A DNA stretch of 64,000 nucleotides from Flectonema sp. DT1601 (GCA_964019425.1 OZ025806.1:367374-431373), one strand, 5' to 3'. Shown: positions 1-10,220, counted from the first letter of the stretch. Notes: a model not told the origin generated them from the letters alone. A program made the numbers and translations.

Positions 1-239
1 CGATCGACTAAGTCGATTACTTACTATTTTCCGTCCTGGTCAAGACGCTAAACTGATTGTTTTTTCTTTAAAAAATAAATAAAAAAAAAAAAAAAAAAAA
101 AAAAAAGAATAAACAATGTTATCATTGTTTTTTTTCTATCGATCAACTATGTCGATTAATTTCTATTTTCCGTCCTGATCGAGACGCTAAACTGATTGTT
201 TCCTTTTTTTAAATAATAAATAAGAAAAAAAAAAAAAAA
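1..239 (-). repeat. satellite units in reverse orientation
   Basis: Two satellite units read in the opposite direction to the arrays that follow. The reverse complements of the motifs TAGCGTCTTGACC, GGAAAATAGAAA and CGACATAGTCGATCG are visible at 1-60 and again at 140-205, separated by long A-runs. The window edge cuts the array, so its full extent is unknown. Orientation flips at the spacer that follows. Confidence 0.85.
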
Positions 240-595
240 AAAAAAGAGCATCTCCCTGCTATCCCTCATATCCCCACAATAATATTATACCTTTTCATTT
301 TCTCTTTCCTTTTCTGGTCTTTTTTTTTCTTTTTTTTTCCTTTTTCATGCAACGTTTTTTATTTATATATATATTTTTTTTTTTTTTTTTTCTCTGCCTC
401 TCTCTTAATTCTGTTCGTTTCTTTGAAACGAAAATTCATTTGAATATTATTCCTTGGTCAGCAACCATCATTGTCGCCCTTTGGGCCTGTTAAAAAAAAA
501 TAAAAAATAAAAAGAAAGTTTACATCGGGAATAGGGCAGGAGCCAAAAGCTCCCAGTCCGTTACTTCCCACTTTATCGAAATTCGTTTATTCATT
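240..595 (+). repeat. 350-bp spacer repeat, copy 1
   Basis: Non-satellite sequence beginning AGCATCTCCCTGCTATCCCTC and ending near CCCACTTTATCGAAATTC. A close copy lies at 9609-10021 and differs mainly in homopolymer length. It contains two small perfect hairpins, GCCC-TTT-GGGC near 477 and GGAGC-CAAAA-GCTCC near 540. No ORF of note is present. In both copies it sits exactly where the flanking satellite changes from reverse to forward orientation. Confidence 0.8.
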
Positions 596-599
596 TTTT

Positions 600-1368
600 T
601 TTTTTTTTTTTTTTTTAAATCTTTTTAATTATTTTAAAGAAAAAACAATCAGTTTAGCGTCTTGACCAGGACGGAAAATAGTAAGTAATCGACATAGTCG
701 ATCGATAAAAAAAAAACAATGATAACATTGTTTATTCCTTTTTTTTTTTTTTTTATTCTTTTTATTTATTTTTAAAGAAAAAACAATCAGTTTAGCGTCC
801 TGACCAGGACGGAAAATAGAAAGTAATCGACATAGTCGATCGATAAAAAAAAACAATGATAACATTGTTTATTCTTGTTTTTTTTTTTAATTCTTTTTAT
901 TTATTTTTAAAAAGAAAAAAAATGGAAAATAGAAATTAGTCAACAAAGTCGAACGATAAAAAAAAAACAATGATAACATTGTTTATTCTTTTTTTTGTAT
1001 TTTTTTATATTCTGTTTTATTAATTTTGAAAAAAAAGCAATCAGTTTAGCGTCTTGACCAGGACGGAAAATAGAAAGTAATCGACATAGTCGATCGATAA
1101 AAAAAACAATGATAACATTGTTTATTCTTTTTTTTTTTTTTTATTTTAATTCTTTTTATTTATTTTTAAAAAGAAAAAAAATGGAAAATAGAAATTAGTC
1201 AACAAAGTCGAACGATAAAAAAAAAACAATGATAACATTGTTTATTCTTTTTTTTGTATTTTTTTATATTCTTTTTTATTAATTTTGAAAAAAAAACAAT
1301 CAGTTTAGCGTCTTGACCAGGACGGAAAATAGAAAGTAATCGACATAGTCGATCGATAAAAAAAACAA
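600..1368 (+). repeat. dimeric satellite array, segment 1
   Basis: Forward-oriented satellite. The anchor CGACATAGTCGATCG recurs near 692, 828, 1082 and 1342. Spacings are about 138 or 255 bp, showing that the ~258-bp unit is made of two related halves (A with CGACATAGTCG, B with GTCAACAAAGTCG). Each half ends in the inverted repeat AACAATG-ATAA-CATTGTT followed by a T-rich tract. The array is interrupted at 1368 by a MITE. Confidence 0.9.
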
Positions 1369-1435
1369 GGGTAAAGGGGTCTTTCCTACACAAATAGTTT
1401 CAGAACGGCCATTCATTACAAAATCCAAAATGGCT

Positions 1436-1480
1436 GTAAACCGTCCAGTTCGATCCTGGGTGAGGGCATTTTTTTTTTTC
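1436..1480 (+). other. tRNA-like B box plus T-run, left end of MITE
   Basis: Just inside the left TIR lies CCAGTTCGATCCTGGG, a close match to a Pol III B box (tRNA T-arm). It is followed by GTGAGGGCA and a T-run at 1469-1480, like the 3' end and terminator of a tRNA gene. No A box is visible upstream, so this is a fragment at best. Confidence 0.45.
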
Positions 1481-1498
1481 CTGGATTTTTTTTTCAGG

Positions 1499-1985
1499 TT
1501 GGACTTTGTACGGGGGAGGTTGGCTTTTATTAGTGGCTCCCCCCCCTTGGGGGGGGTTGGGGGGGGGGCTTGCGTCCCGCCAAGAATTTGGCGGACGCAA
1601 GCCCCCTTGCACTCTTCCCCAGCTTAACATCCATTAGTAGCAAACTTGTTTTTTGAGGTTGGACTTTGTACGGGACAGGCAGACTTTGTACGGGGGAGGT
1701 TGGCTTTTATTAGTGGCTCCCCCCCCTTGGGGGGGGTTGGGGGGGGGGCTTGCGTTCCGCCAAGAACTTGGCGGAACGCAAGCCCCCCTTGCACTCTTCC
1801 CAGCTTAATATCCATTAGTAGCAAATTTGTTTTTTGAGGTTGGACTTTGTACGGGGGAGGTTGGCTTTTATTAGGGGCTCCCCCCCCTTGGGGGGGGTTG
1901 GGGGGGGGGCTTGCGTTCCGCCAAGTTCTTGGCGGAACGCAAGCCCCCCCTTGCACTCTTCCCAGCTTAATACCCCGTTCTGGGG
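1499..1985. repeat. three tandem units with long GC-rich palindromes
   Basis: Three units of roughly 160-180 bp, marked by TGGCTTTTATTAG at 1521, 1701 and 1862. Each has a C-run/G-run pair (CCCCCCCTTGGGGGGG) and then a near-perfect palindrome of about 40 bp whose half is GGGGGCTTGCGTTCCGCCAAG. The palindromes lie near 1563-1608, 1743-1789 and 1905-1950. The DNA could form cruciforms and the RNA very stable hairpins. No coding sequence is supported; ORFs through it are by-products of the palindrome. Confidence 0.85.
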
Positions 1986-2007
1986 TGAAAAAATCCGGTG
2001 AAAAAAA

Positions 2008-2084
2008 AATGACGTTGGTCGGGATTGAGCCTGGGCGTCCGGTATCCAAAGTCAGTGCTCCCACCTCTGAACCACATCCGCTCT
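2008..2084 (-). other. tRNA-like sequence with A and B boxes, right end of MITE
   Basis: On the minus strand, GTGGTTCAGAGGTGGGAGCAC resembles a tRNA D-arm/A box. It is followed by an anticodon-arm-like stretch with CTTTGGA, then AGGCTCAATCCCG (B-box-like), then ACGTCA and a run of nine T. Stem pairing is imperfect, so it reads as a degenerate or diverged tRNA-like unit and not as a working tRNA. It points inward from the right TIR. Confidence 0.45.
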
Positions 2085-2204
2085 TAAATACAGCTGGGGG
2101 TCTCGATGCATCCCGTATATGGTTTTTCGGGTCCCCCAGCCATTTTGGATTTTGTAATAAACGCCCGTTCTGAAACTATTTGTGTAGTAAACGCTAGTTT
2201 GCCC

Positions 2205-4735
2205 AAAAAACAATGATAACATTGTTTATTCTTTTTTTTTTTTTTTTTTAAATTCTTTTTATTTATTTTTAAAAAGAAAAAAAATGGAAAATAGAAATTA
2301 GTCAACAAAGTCGAACGATAAAAAAAAAACAATGATAACATTGTTTATTCTTTTTTTTGTATTTTTTTATATTCTTTTTTATTAATTTTGAAAAAAAAAC
2401 AATCAGTTTAGCGTCTTGACCAGGACGGAAAATAGAAAGTAATCGACATAGTCGATCGATAAAAAAAACAATGATAACATTGTTTATTCTTTTTTTTTTT
2501 TTTTTTTTAAATTCTTTTTATTTATTTTTAAAAAGAAAAAAAATGGAAAATAGAAATTAGTCAACAAAGTCGAACGATAAAAAAAAAACAATGATAACAT
2601 TGTTTATTCTTTTTTTTGTATTTTTTTATATTCTTTTTTATTAATTTTGAAAAAAAAACAATCAGTTTAGCGTCTTGACCAGGACGGAAAATAGAAAGTA
2701 ATCGACATAGTCGATCGATAAAAAAAACAATGATAACATTGTTTATTCTTTTTTTTTTTTTTTTTTAAATTCTTTTTATTTATTTTTAAAAAGAAAAAAA
2801 ATGGAAAATAGAAATTAGTCAACAAAGTCGAACGATAAAAAAAAAACAATGATAACATTGTTTATTCTTTTTTTTGTATTTTTTTATATTCTTTTTTATT
2901 AATTTTGAAAAAAAAACAATCAGTTTAGCGTCTTGACCAGGACGGAAAATAGAAAGTAATCGACATAGTCGATCGATAAAAAAAACAATGATAACATTGT
3001 TTATTCTTTTTTTTTTTTTTTTTTAAATTCTTTTTATTTATTTTTAAAAAGAAAAAAAATGGAAAATAGAAATTAGTCAACAAAGTCGAACGATAAAAAA
3101 AAAACAATGATAACATTGTTTATTCTTTTTTTTGTATTTTTTTATATTCTTTTTTATTAATTTTGAAAAAAAAACAATCAGTTTAGCGTCTTGACCAGGA
3201 CGGAAAATAGAAAGTAATCGACATAGTCGATCGATAAAAAAAACAATGATAACATTGTTTATTCTTTTTTTTTTTTTTTATTTTAATTCTTTTTATTTAT
3301 TTTTAAAAAGAAAAAAAATGGAAAATAGAAATTAGTCAACAAAGTCGAACGATAAAAAAAAAACAATGATAACATTGTTTATTCTTTTTTTTGTATTTTT
3401 TTATATTCTTTTTTATTAATTTTGAAAAAAAAACAATCAGTTTAGCGTCTTGACCAGGACGGAAAATAGAAAGTAATCGACATAGTCGATCGATAAAAAA
3501 AACAATGATAACATTGTTTATTCTTTTTTTTTTTTTTTTTATTTTAAATTCTTTTTATTTATTTTTTAAAGAAAAAAAAAAAAAAAAAAAAAAACGGAAA
3601 ATAGAAATTAGTCAACAAAGTCGAACGATAAAAAAAAACAATGATAACATTGTTTATTCTTTTTTTTTGTATTTTTTTATATTCTTTTTTATTAATTTTG
3701 AAAAAAAAACAATCAGTTTAGCGTCTTGACCAGGACGGAAAATAGAAAGTGATCGACATAGTCGATCGATAAAAAAACAATGATAACATTGTTTATTCTT
3801 TTTTTTTATTTTAAATTCTTTTTATTTATTCTTTAAAGAAAAGAAACGGAAAATAGAAATTAGTCGACAAAGTCGAACGATAAAAAAAAAACAATGATAA
3901 CATTGTTTATTCTTTTTTTTTTTTTTTTTTATTCTTTTTTATTAATTTTGAAAAAAAAACAATCAGTTTAGCGTCTTGACCAGGACGGAAAATAGAAAGT
4001 GATCGACATAGTCGATCGATAAAAAAACAATGATAACATTGTTTATTCTTTTTTTTTATTTTAAATTCTTTTTATTTATTTTTTAAAGAAAAAAAACGGA
4101 AAATAGAAATTAGTCAACAAAGTCGAACAATAAAAAAAAACAATGATAACATTGTTTATTCTTTTTTTTTTTTTTTTTTTTATATTCTTTTTTATTAATT
4201 TTGAAAAAAAAAACAATCAGTTTAGCGTCTTGACCAGGACGGAAAATAGAAAGTAATCGACATAGTCGATCGATAAAAAAACAATGATAACATTGTTTAT
4301 TCTTTTTTTTTATTTTAAATTCTTTTTATTTATTCTTTAAAGAAAAGAAACGGAAAATAGAAATTAGTCGACAAAGTCGAACGATAAAAAAAAACAATGA
4401 TAACATTGTTTATTCTTTTTTTGTATTTTTTTATATTCTTTTTTATTAATTTTGAAAAAAAAAAACAATCAGTTTAGCGTCTTGACCAGGACGGAAAATA
4501 GAAAGTGATCGACATAGTCGATCGATAAAAAAAAAAACAATGATAACATTGTTTATTCTTTTTTTTTTTTTTTTATATTCTTTTTATTAATTTTTAAAAA
4601 AAAAAAAAAAAAACAATCAGTTTAGCGTCTTGACGGAAAACTGGAAGTAATCGACATAGTCGATCGATAAAAAAAACAATGATAACATTGTTTCATCTTT
4701 TATATTTTTTAATTTTTTTTTTATATTTGAAGAAA
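2205..4735 (+). repeat. dimeric satellite array, segment 2
   Basis: The longest array. The anchor CGACATAGTCGATCG recurs near 2445, 2703, 2961, 3218, 3476, 3755, 4004, 4258, 4511 and 4651, giving a period of 249-279 bp (mostly 257-258). Units differ mainly in homopolymer length; 2445-3480 is almost invariant, suggesting recent amplification. Half-unit A carries CAGTTTAGCGTCTTGACC and half-unit B carries ATTAGTCAACAAAGTCGAAC. Both end in AACAATGATAACATTGTT. Confidence 0.95.
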
Positions 4736-5289
4736 AGAAAGAAGAAAAAAAAAAAATAATAACAAGCGGAATTGATCATAATGGGTGGCAGGGGTTGATA
4801 TAACTTCATTTGAAAATTCTTCTTTTTTAATTTCTTTTTTTTTGAAAATTTTTTTTTTTTATTTAACAGGAGTTGAGATCACTTACATGAGTTAACACAA
4901 CACAGATACGAGAGTAGCAAACTGAGGTAACACTACCAATTCAACAAAAAATAATCAGGATCGGACACAAGGAGGAGAGTTCATTCTACCTCTCACTGTC
5001 CTTGCTGGTATCTTAAGTGTCTTGGTATCTCTTTTGTGTCGGTATCTCGGAAGTGCTGGTATCTCGTATGTGCGTTGGTATCTCTTGCGTGTTGGTATCT
5101 CTTGAACATAAGAAAAAATATTGAGTTAACATGATCAGTTTTATTTAAAATTAAAGACAGACCGGAACTATTTGAAAATAAAATGTAGATGGGAAACAGT
5201 GAAAATTAAAATGAATGATAAAATTAAATGAGATTTATGACATAACAGACCAGATAGAGAGTAATAAAGGGAAAAGGAAAACGGAAAGG
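4736..5289. repeat. AT-rich sequence with short GGTATCTC tandem repeats
   Basis: No gene is visible. At about 5005-5105 the motif TGGTATCTC recurs six to seven times at 16-22 bp spacing with variable spacers (a decayed minisatellite). The rest is A/T-rich and shows no structure I can interpret. Confidence 0.6.
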
Positions 5290-5577
5290 GTTCATTCACT
5301 TAGTTAAAGTTAAGACCGATTAGTCAGTTTAAGGTCTTGACTAGGACCAAAAAAAAAAAAAAAAAATAAATAAATAAATAAATAACGATCAAGCTGAGCT
5401 GATCTTGTTTTTATTAAAATAAGGGGAGCGGGAGGGATGGAAGGAATAAAGGAAAAAAAAAGAAAAGGTCGATCAATTGGATCTGGTCGTCGAGAAGAAG
5501 AAGACAATTATCTTAAAGGTCGATCGGCATAGCCGATCGTTGAGAAAAATAACCAGATATAAATACAATCAGTTTAA

Positions 5578-5610
<33 letters not shown>

Positions 5611-5820
5611 TTAACGATCAAGCTGAGCTGATCTTGTTTTTATTAAAATAAGGGGAGCGGGAGGGATGGAAAGAATAAAGGAAAAAAAAAAAAAAAAAGT
5701 CGATCAATTAGATCTGATCGTCGAGAAGAAGAAAACAATTATTTAAAAAAAATATGATCGGTATAGCCGATCGTTGAGAAAAGAACAGATATAAATACAA
5801 TCGGTTTTGGTGATCAACGA
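5290..5820 (+). repeat. two tandem ~230-bp units related to the satellite
   Basis: Near-duplicate blocks at about 5383-5575 and 5617-5810. They share ACGATCAAGCTGAGCTGATC, GGGGAGCGGGAGGGATGGAA, a GATCTG(G/A)TCGTCGAGAAG stretch and a perfect hairpin, CGATCGGCATAGCCGATCG in the first copy and GATCGGTATAGCCGATC in the second. The hairpin matches the satellite's CGAC-ATA-GTCG hairpin with paired changes. ATCAGTTTAAGGTCTTGACTAGGAC at 5320-5345 is also a diverged satellite piece, so these are older relatives of the main satellite. Confidence 0.75.
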
Positions 5821-6030
5821 GTGGAGCGATCACTTGACAAGAAGGAAAAAGAGAAAGGACCGATTAATTGGGGCTTTGGTTGTATTCCCAAGGCATGTTT
5901 TTTTTTATTTTTTTTTATTATTCATTTACATTATTTTTTTTTTTTTTTAAAATTAATAATCACATTTTGTTCAAAAATATTTCATATTAGAGTAAAAGAA
6001 AAAGAAAAAAAGAAATAAGAGAAAAAAAAA
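5821..6030. other. A/T homopolymer stretch, no gene seen
   Basis: Long T- and A-runs separate the satellite relatives from the GC-rich island. I see no coding or structural signal here. Confidence 0.6.
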
Positions 6031-6040
6031 AAAAAAAACC

Positions 6041-6925
6041 ATTGCTGGCCCCCTCACCTCCTCCAGGAAGGAGGCGGACAGGTTCGTAGAGAGGTGGCAG
6101 CCGGAGACCAGGGAACCGACCCGGGCCACGGAGGGAGTCAGCCCACGCAAGTGGTACGCAGTGGCGAGGGGCAGGGCGGTAGGCCTGTTCCAATGCTGGA
6201 ACGAGGCGAACTCGATGGTGTCAGGCTACGCGGCGGCGAGACACAAGAGTTTCGCAAGCAAGGGGGAGGCGGAGGGATACCTCCGAACCCACCTGCTGGG
6301 GGAGGTGGTGGGGGAAGTAGGGACAAGGTACACCTTGGTGTACGCGTGCGAGGTAGACCCGGTAACGGGCCGTCTGGGGGCGGCGGCGAGCTGGCTGGAC
6401 ACACACCGGTTCGAGGTGTTGGGCACATGGTCAGCTGGCCTGCCAGCGGGAGACACACACGGGGGGCGATACTTCGCAGCCCTGGTGGGGCTGGTAGCGG
6501 CCAAGGCGTGTGGAGGCCTCGTCCCAGCGGAGGCATCACACTGGTCGACGGACCAGAGAGAGGTGCTGGAGGAGGCGGATTTGATGGGGAGGCGTACGAC
6601 GCTGGTGGAGATGCCAGAGGGGATGAGAACACACGCGACGGAGGAGGCGGAAAAAGCGGCGAAAGAGGGCTCGACCTCAGTGACGGAAGCCGTGATGAAG
6701 GTTTTCACAGAGGGGGCAACGAACTGCCTGGGACACGGGACACGGACGGGGAGTCCCTTCACGGTGCGGTGGGAGGGAAGACAACTGCGTCTGGAACCCC
6801 GGTACACGGAAGGGGGGACGGGATCGTCAGGCGGCCGAGAGTCGGTGGAAGGAGAAGACGCGAGGGTGGAGGCCCGAGACGAGCAGAGCCCGGTCCCAAC
6901 CCCGAAGGGGCCGTACAAAGGGTAG
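6041..6925 (+). CDS. protein with RNase H1-type hybrid-binding domain, in a GC-rich island
   Basis: The frame is open from about 6041 to the TAG at 6923-6925, with no clear ATG near the 5' end. Residues encoded at about 6148-6285 (RKWYAVARGRAVGLFQCW, later GYAAARHKSF and EAEGYLR) match the RNase H1 N-terminal RNA/DNA-hybrid-binding domain, the same fold as caulimovirus viroplasmin. The downstream stretch (GRLGAAASWLDTHRFEVLG, then GGRYFAALVGLVAAKACG) faintly recalls an RNase H fold but lacks an obvious acidic catalytic set. GC content is far above the surrounding AT-rich DNA, which suggests separate ancestry. It could come from a retroelement or be a domesticated or alien fragment. Antisense frames are also open because of the composition, so gene status is moderate. 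Confidence 0.5.
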   Translation: MAGPLTSSRKEADRFVERWQPETREPTRATEGVSPRKWYAVARGRAVGLFQCWNEANSMVSGYAAARHKSFASKGEAEGYLRTHLLGEVVGEVGTRYTLVYACEVDPVTGRLGAAASWLDTHRFEVLGTWSAGLPAGDTHGGRYFAALVGLVAAKACGGLVPAEASHWSTDQREVLEEADLMGRRTTLVEMPEGMRTHATEEAEKAAKEGSTSVTEAVMKVFTEGATNCLGHGTRTGSPFTVRWEGRQLRLEPRYTEGGTGSSGGRESVEGEDARVEARDEQSPVPTPKGPYKG

Positions 6926-7860
6926 AGGCGGGAGTCCTGGAGTTGAGCTCGGAAGGGTCGGAGGATAGATCATCCTCCCCAGCGACAGGCGGAAATGGGA
7001 GAGTCCACCCCGAGCTCAGGTGAACGGCAGGCGAGGAGGAGGTACAGGAAGGGAGAAGAAAGGGAGAGGATAGAAGTTCTCTCCCCAGACCCGGGCAGGA
7101 AAGCGAAGAGGAAGAGACGCAAGCAGAAGGAACCGGAGCCAGTGGAGGGCACCACGAGGGAACAGGCGCCGCGGAGTTACAACAGGAAACCCACACTGCG
7201 TCGGGTAGGTAAGGGAGACTCACCCGACACAATGGGGTACGCACACGGGCCCCTGGGCTCCCTGACCTCGTTCACGGATGCGGGCGTACGCTCGGAGCCG
7301 GCGGAGCGAGACGGACAAGGTGTGGCAGGAGTAGAGTTGGTCACAAGGTCGTCGACACAGAGTGAGAAAAGCACCCAAGGAGAGATGAGGGAGAGAGAAG
7401 GGGATCCAACACGAAGGGTCCTGGACTTCTCGTCGAAAGGGGGAAGGCGCTAGGGACTCCACGAAGGAGGTCTCAAGAGTCGAGGAAAAGACAGAGCCAA
7501 GACCCCAGAGCCAACCCAAAACACATGGTAGAGGACGAGGGAGAACAAGAGCGGGAGCGAGGTTAGAAACGTGACCAAAGCCCCCGCGAAGCAGGAGACA
7601 CAACCTGCAACCAGACCCCCCCAAAAAAAAAAAAAAAACCCCGGTCAACGAGGCTAACTCGGACCAGAACATGCTTTTCACTCCCCCCCCAGGAAACACC
7701 GACCAGTGGAGCCAAAGGCCGCACACATATTATAAAAATCAAAGGCCGCCCCCCAACCCAAGAAAAGGATGAAAAACCTTCAAGCGAAAAAACTTGACGT
7801 CCGTACGCCCCAGAGATCAAAGGACGGACGACTCACACCCCCTTCTTTCGCCCCATTTTA
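6926..7860 (+). other. 3' part of the GC-rich island, uncertain coding
   Basis: GC-rich, Arg/Glu/Lys-rich frames continue, the longest on + at 6995-7453 and starting MGESTPSSGERQ. Composition alone keeps several frames open, so I do not call a gene. From about 7560 the sequence becomes C-rich with A-runs and no further domain is recognisable. The GC-rich character fades at about 7860. Confidence 0.4.
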
Positions 7861-8199
7861 TTTACTGGTACAGCGACAAATGTAAAGCTGGGTAGACGAC
7901 GAATTATTCTTTGTGCACGGAGACAAGGGATCCATGAGAACAAAGGATCAAGAAAAGAAGTGCACATTCCCCATCCCAAACCCAGAAACATGAGAACTCA
8001 TTAAATTGAAGGGTCATGTCTTTTCAAGTCGAAAAATGCTTAAATGCTGAAGAAGACTGTCGTCCCCAGCTCGCGGGTTTTCCCTGTCGCTGTATGTCGA
8101 GACAACGATCAGAGTCAGTAGAAAGAGTATACAAATTTACTGTGTATTTTTGAGTGACGAAGAAAGAAGTTTCCATTTTATCTTCCCGAAAAAAAAAAA
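7861..8199. other. unassigned transition sequence
   Basis: Mixed-composition sequence with no recognisable gene. A weak imperfect inverted similarity exists between about 7870-7905 and 8058-8100 (CAGCGACA versus TGTCGCTG with neighbouring matches). This could mark the ends of a small element, but I could not support it further. Confidence 0.35.
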
Positions 8200-9470
8200 A
8201 AAAATAGAAATTAGTCAACAAAGTCGAACGATAAAAAAAAAACAATGATAACATTGTTTATTCTTTTTTTTTTATTTTTTTATATTCTTTTTTATTAATT
8301 TTGAAAAAAAAACAATCAGTTTAGCGTCTTGACCAGGACGGAAAATAGAAAGTAATCGACATAGTCGATCGATAAAAAAAAACAATGATAACATTGTTTA
8401 TTCCTTTTTTTTTTTTTTTTTATTCTTTTTATTTATTTTTAAAGAAAAAACAATCAGTTTAGCGTCCTGACCAGGACGGAAAATAGAAAGTAATCGACAT
8501 AGTCGATCGATAAAAAAAAACAATGATAACATTGTTTATTCTTGTTTCTTTTTTTTAATTCTTTTTATTTATTTTTAAAAAGAAAAAAAATGGAAAATAG
8601 AAATTAGTCGACAAAGTCGAACGATAAAAAAAAAACAATGATAACATTGTTTATTCTTTTTATTTTATTTTTTTTATATTCTTTTTTATTAATTTTGAAA
8701 AAAAAACAATCAGTTTAGCGTCTTGACCAGGACGTAAAATAGAAAGTGATCGACATAGTCGATCGATAAAAAAAAACAATGATAACATTGTTTATTCCTT
8801 TTTTTTTTTTTTTTATTCTTTTTATTTATTTTTAAAGAAAAAACAATCAGTTTAGCGTCCTGACCAGGACGGAAAATAGAAAGTAATCGACATAGTCGAT
8901 CGATAAAAAAAAACAATGATAACATTGTTTATTCTTTTTTTTTTTTTTTAATTCTTTTTATTTATTTTTAAAAAGAAAAAAAATGGAAAATAGAAATTAG
9001 TCAACAAAGTCGAACGATAAAAAAAAAACAATGATAACATTGTTTATTCTTTTTTTTTTATTTTTTTATATTCTTTTTTATTAATTTTGAAAAAAAAACA
9101 ATCAGTTTAGCGTCTTGACCAGGACGGAAAATAGAAAGTGATCGACATAGTCGATCGATAAAAAAACAATGATAACATTGTTTATTCTTTTTTTTATTTT
9201 AAATTCTTTTTATTTATTTTTTAAAGAAAAAAAACGGAAAATAGAAATTAGTCGACAAAGTCGAACGATAAAAAAAAACAATGATAACATTGTTTATTCT
9301 TTTTTTTTATTTTTTTTTTTAATATTTTTTTTATTAATTTTGAAAAAAAAACAATCAGTTTAGCGTCTTGACCAGGACGAAAAATAGAAAGTAATCGACA
9401 TAGTCGATCGATAAAAAAACAATGATAACATTGTTTATTCTTTTTTTTATTTTAAATTCTTTTAACAATG
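8200..9470 (+). repeat. dimeric satellite array, segment 3
   Basis: Forward satellite with the anchor CGACATAGTCGATCG near 8356, 8497, 8752, 8890, 9145 and 9396. Alternating spacings of about 140 and 250 bp show single-half and full-dimer units mixed, unlike the regular 258-bp register of segment 2. Confidence 0.9.
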
Positions 9471-9473
9471 TTA

Positions 9474-9576
9474 TCAATGTTTTTTTTTTTTTTTATCGTT
9501 CGACTTTGTCGATTAATTTCTATTTTCCGTCCTGATCGAGACGCTAAACTGATTGTTTCCTTTTTTTAAATAATAA

Positions 9577-9612
<36 letters not shown>

Positions 9613-9790
9613 ATCTACCTGCTATCCCTCATATCCCCACAATAATATTATACCTTTTCATTTTCTCTTTCCTTTTCTGGTCTTTTTTTTTTTTTCCTTT
9701 TTTTTCCTTTTTCATACAACGTTTTTTTATTTATATATTTTTTTTTTTTTTTTTTTTTTCATGTTTGATTATTTCCTCTTCATTTTTTTT

Positions 9791-9823
<33 letters not shown>

Positions 9824-10113
9824 TTTTTTCTCTGCCTCTCTCTTAATTCTGTTCGTTTCTCTGAAACGAAAATTCATTTGAATATTATTCCTTGGTCAGC
9901 AACCATCATTGTCGCCCTTTGGGCCTGTTAAAAAAAATAAAAAATAAAAAGAAAGTTTACATCGGGAATAGGGCAGGAGCCAAAAGCTCCCAGTCCGTTA
10001 CTTCCCACTTTATCGAAATTCTTATTTATTTTTTAAAAAAAAAAAACGGAAAATAGAAATTAGTCGACAAAGTCGAACGATAAAAAAAAAAAAAAACATT
10101 GATAACATTGTTT
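9474..10113. mobile_element. 640-bp inverted-repeat unit: reverse satellite, spacer copy 2, forward satellite
   Basis: The left end starts AACAATGTTATCAATGTT and continues as a reverse-oriented satellite half-unit. The middle is spacer copy 2 (about 9609-10021). The right end is a forward half-unit ending AACATTGATAACATTGTT. Both ends share a private variant (CATTGATAAC where the arrays have CAATGATAAC), so they belong together as terminal inverted repeats of about 90 bp. ATTCTTTT flanks both sides, but the satellite carries that string anyway, so it is not proof of a target duplication. Confidence 0.55.
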
Positions 10114-10220
10114 ATTCTTTTTTTTATTTTTATTTTTATATTCTTTTTTATTAATTTTCAGTTTAGCATCTTGACCAGGACGGAAAATAGAAAGTAATCG
10201 ACATAGTCGATCGATAAAGT
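10114..10220 (+). repeat. last satellite unit of the array
   Basis: A shortened half-unit A with CAGTTTAGCATCTTGACC and CGACATAGTCGATCG, ending at GATAAAGTGAG. Beyond this the satellite stops, apart from a 50-bp piece at 15690-15742. Confidence 0.8.

Larger units (their letters stand above)
1369..2204. mobile_element. non-autonomous Mutator-type MITE with 9-bp TSD
   Basis: An ~836-bp insertion in the satellite. Its ends are inverted repeats: the left starts GGGTAAAGG and the right, read inward, starts GGGCAAACTAG. Both continue into a near-identical stretch with ACACAAATAGTTTCAGAACG and ATTACAAAATCCAAAATGGCT. The 9-mer AAAAAACAA lies on both sides (1360-1368 and 2205-2213), consistent with a target-site duplication. 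No transposase is encoded. The TIR layout (GGG, four bases of A-rich sequence, then ATAGTTT ending at position 31-32) matches the MULE at 37755-46271, which could have mobilised it. Confidence 0.8.

Noticed and set aside
629-3729. Short frames encoding Phe/Lys-rich peptides (e.g. with DRLCRLLSIFRPGQDAK)
   Set aside because: They recur because the satellite recurs and consist of homopolymer translations; no gene is supported.
600-4735. Regularly spaced repeats as a CRISPR array
   Set aside because: Unit length ~258 bp with no unique spacers, in a eukaryotic genome; it is satellite DNA.
6138-7820. Long minus-strand frames (Pro/Ser-rich) in the GC-rich island
   Set aside because: High GC keeps all frames open; only the + frame with the hybrid-binding motif has a recognisable domain.
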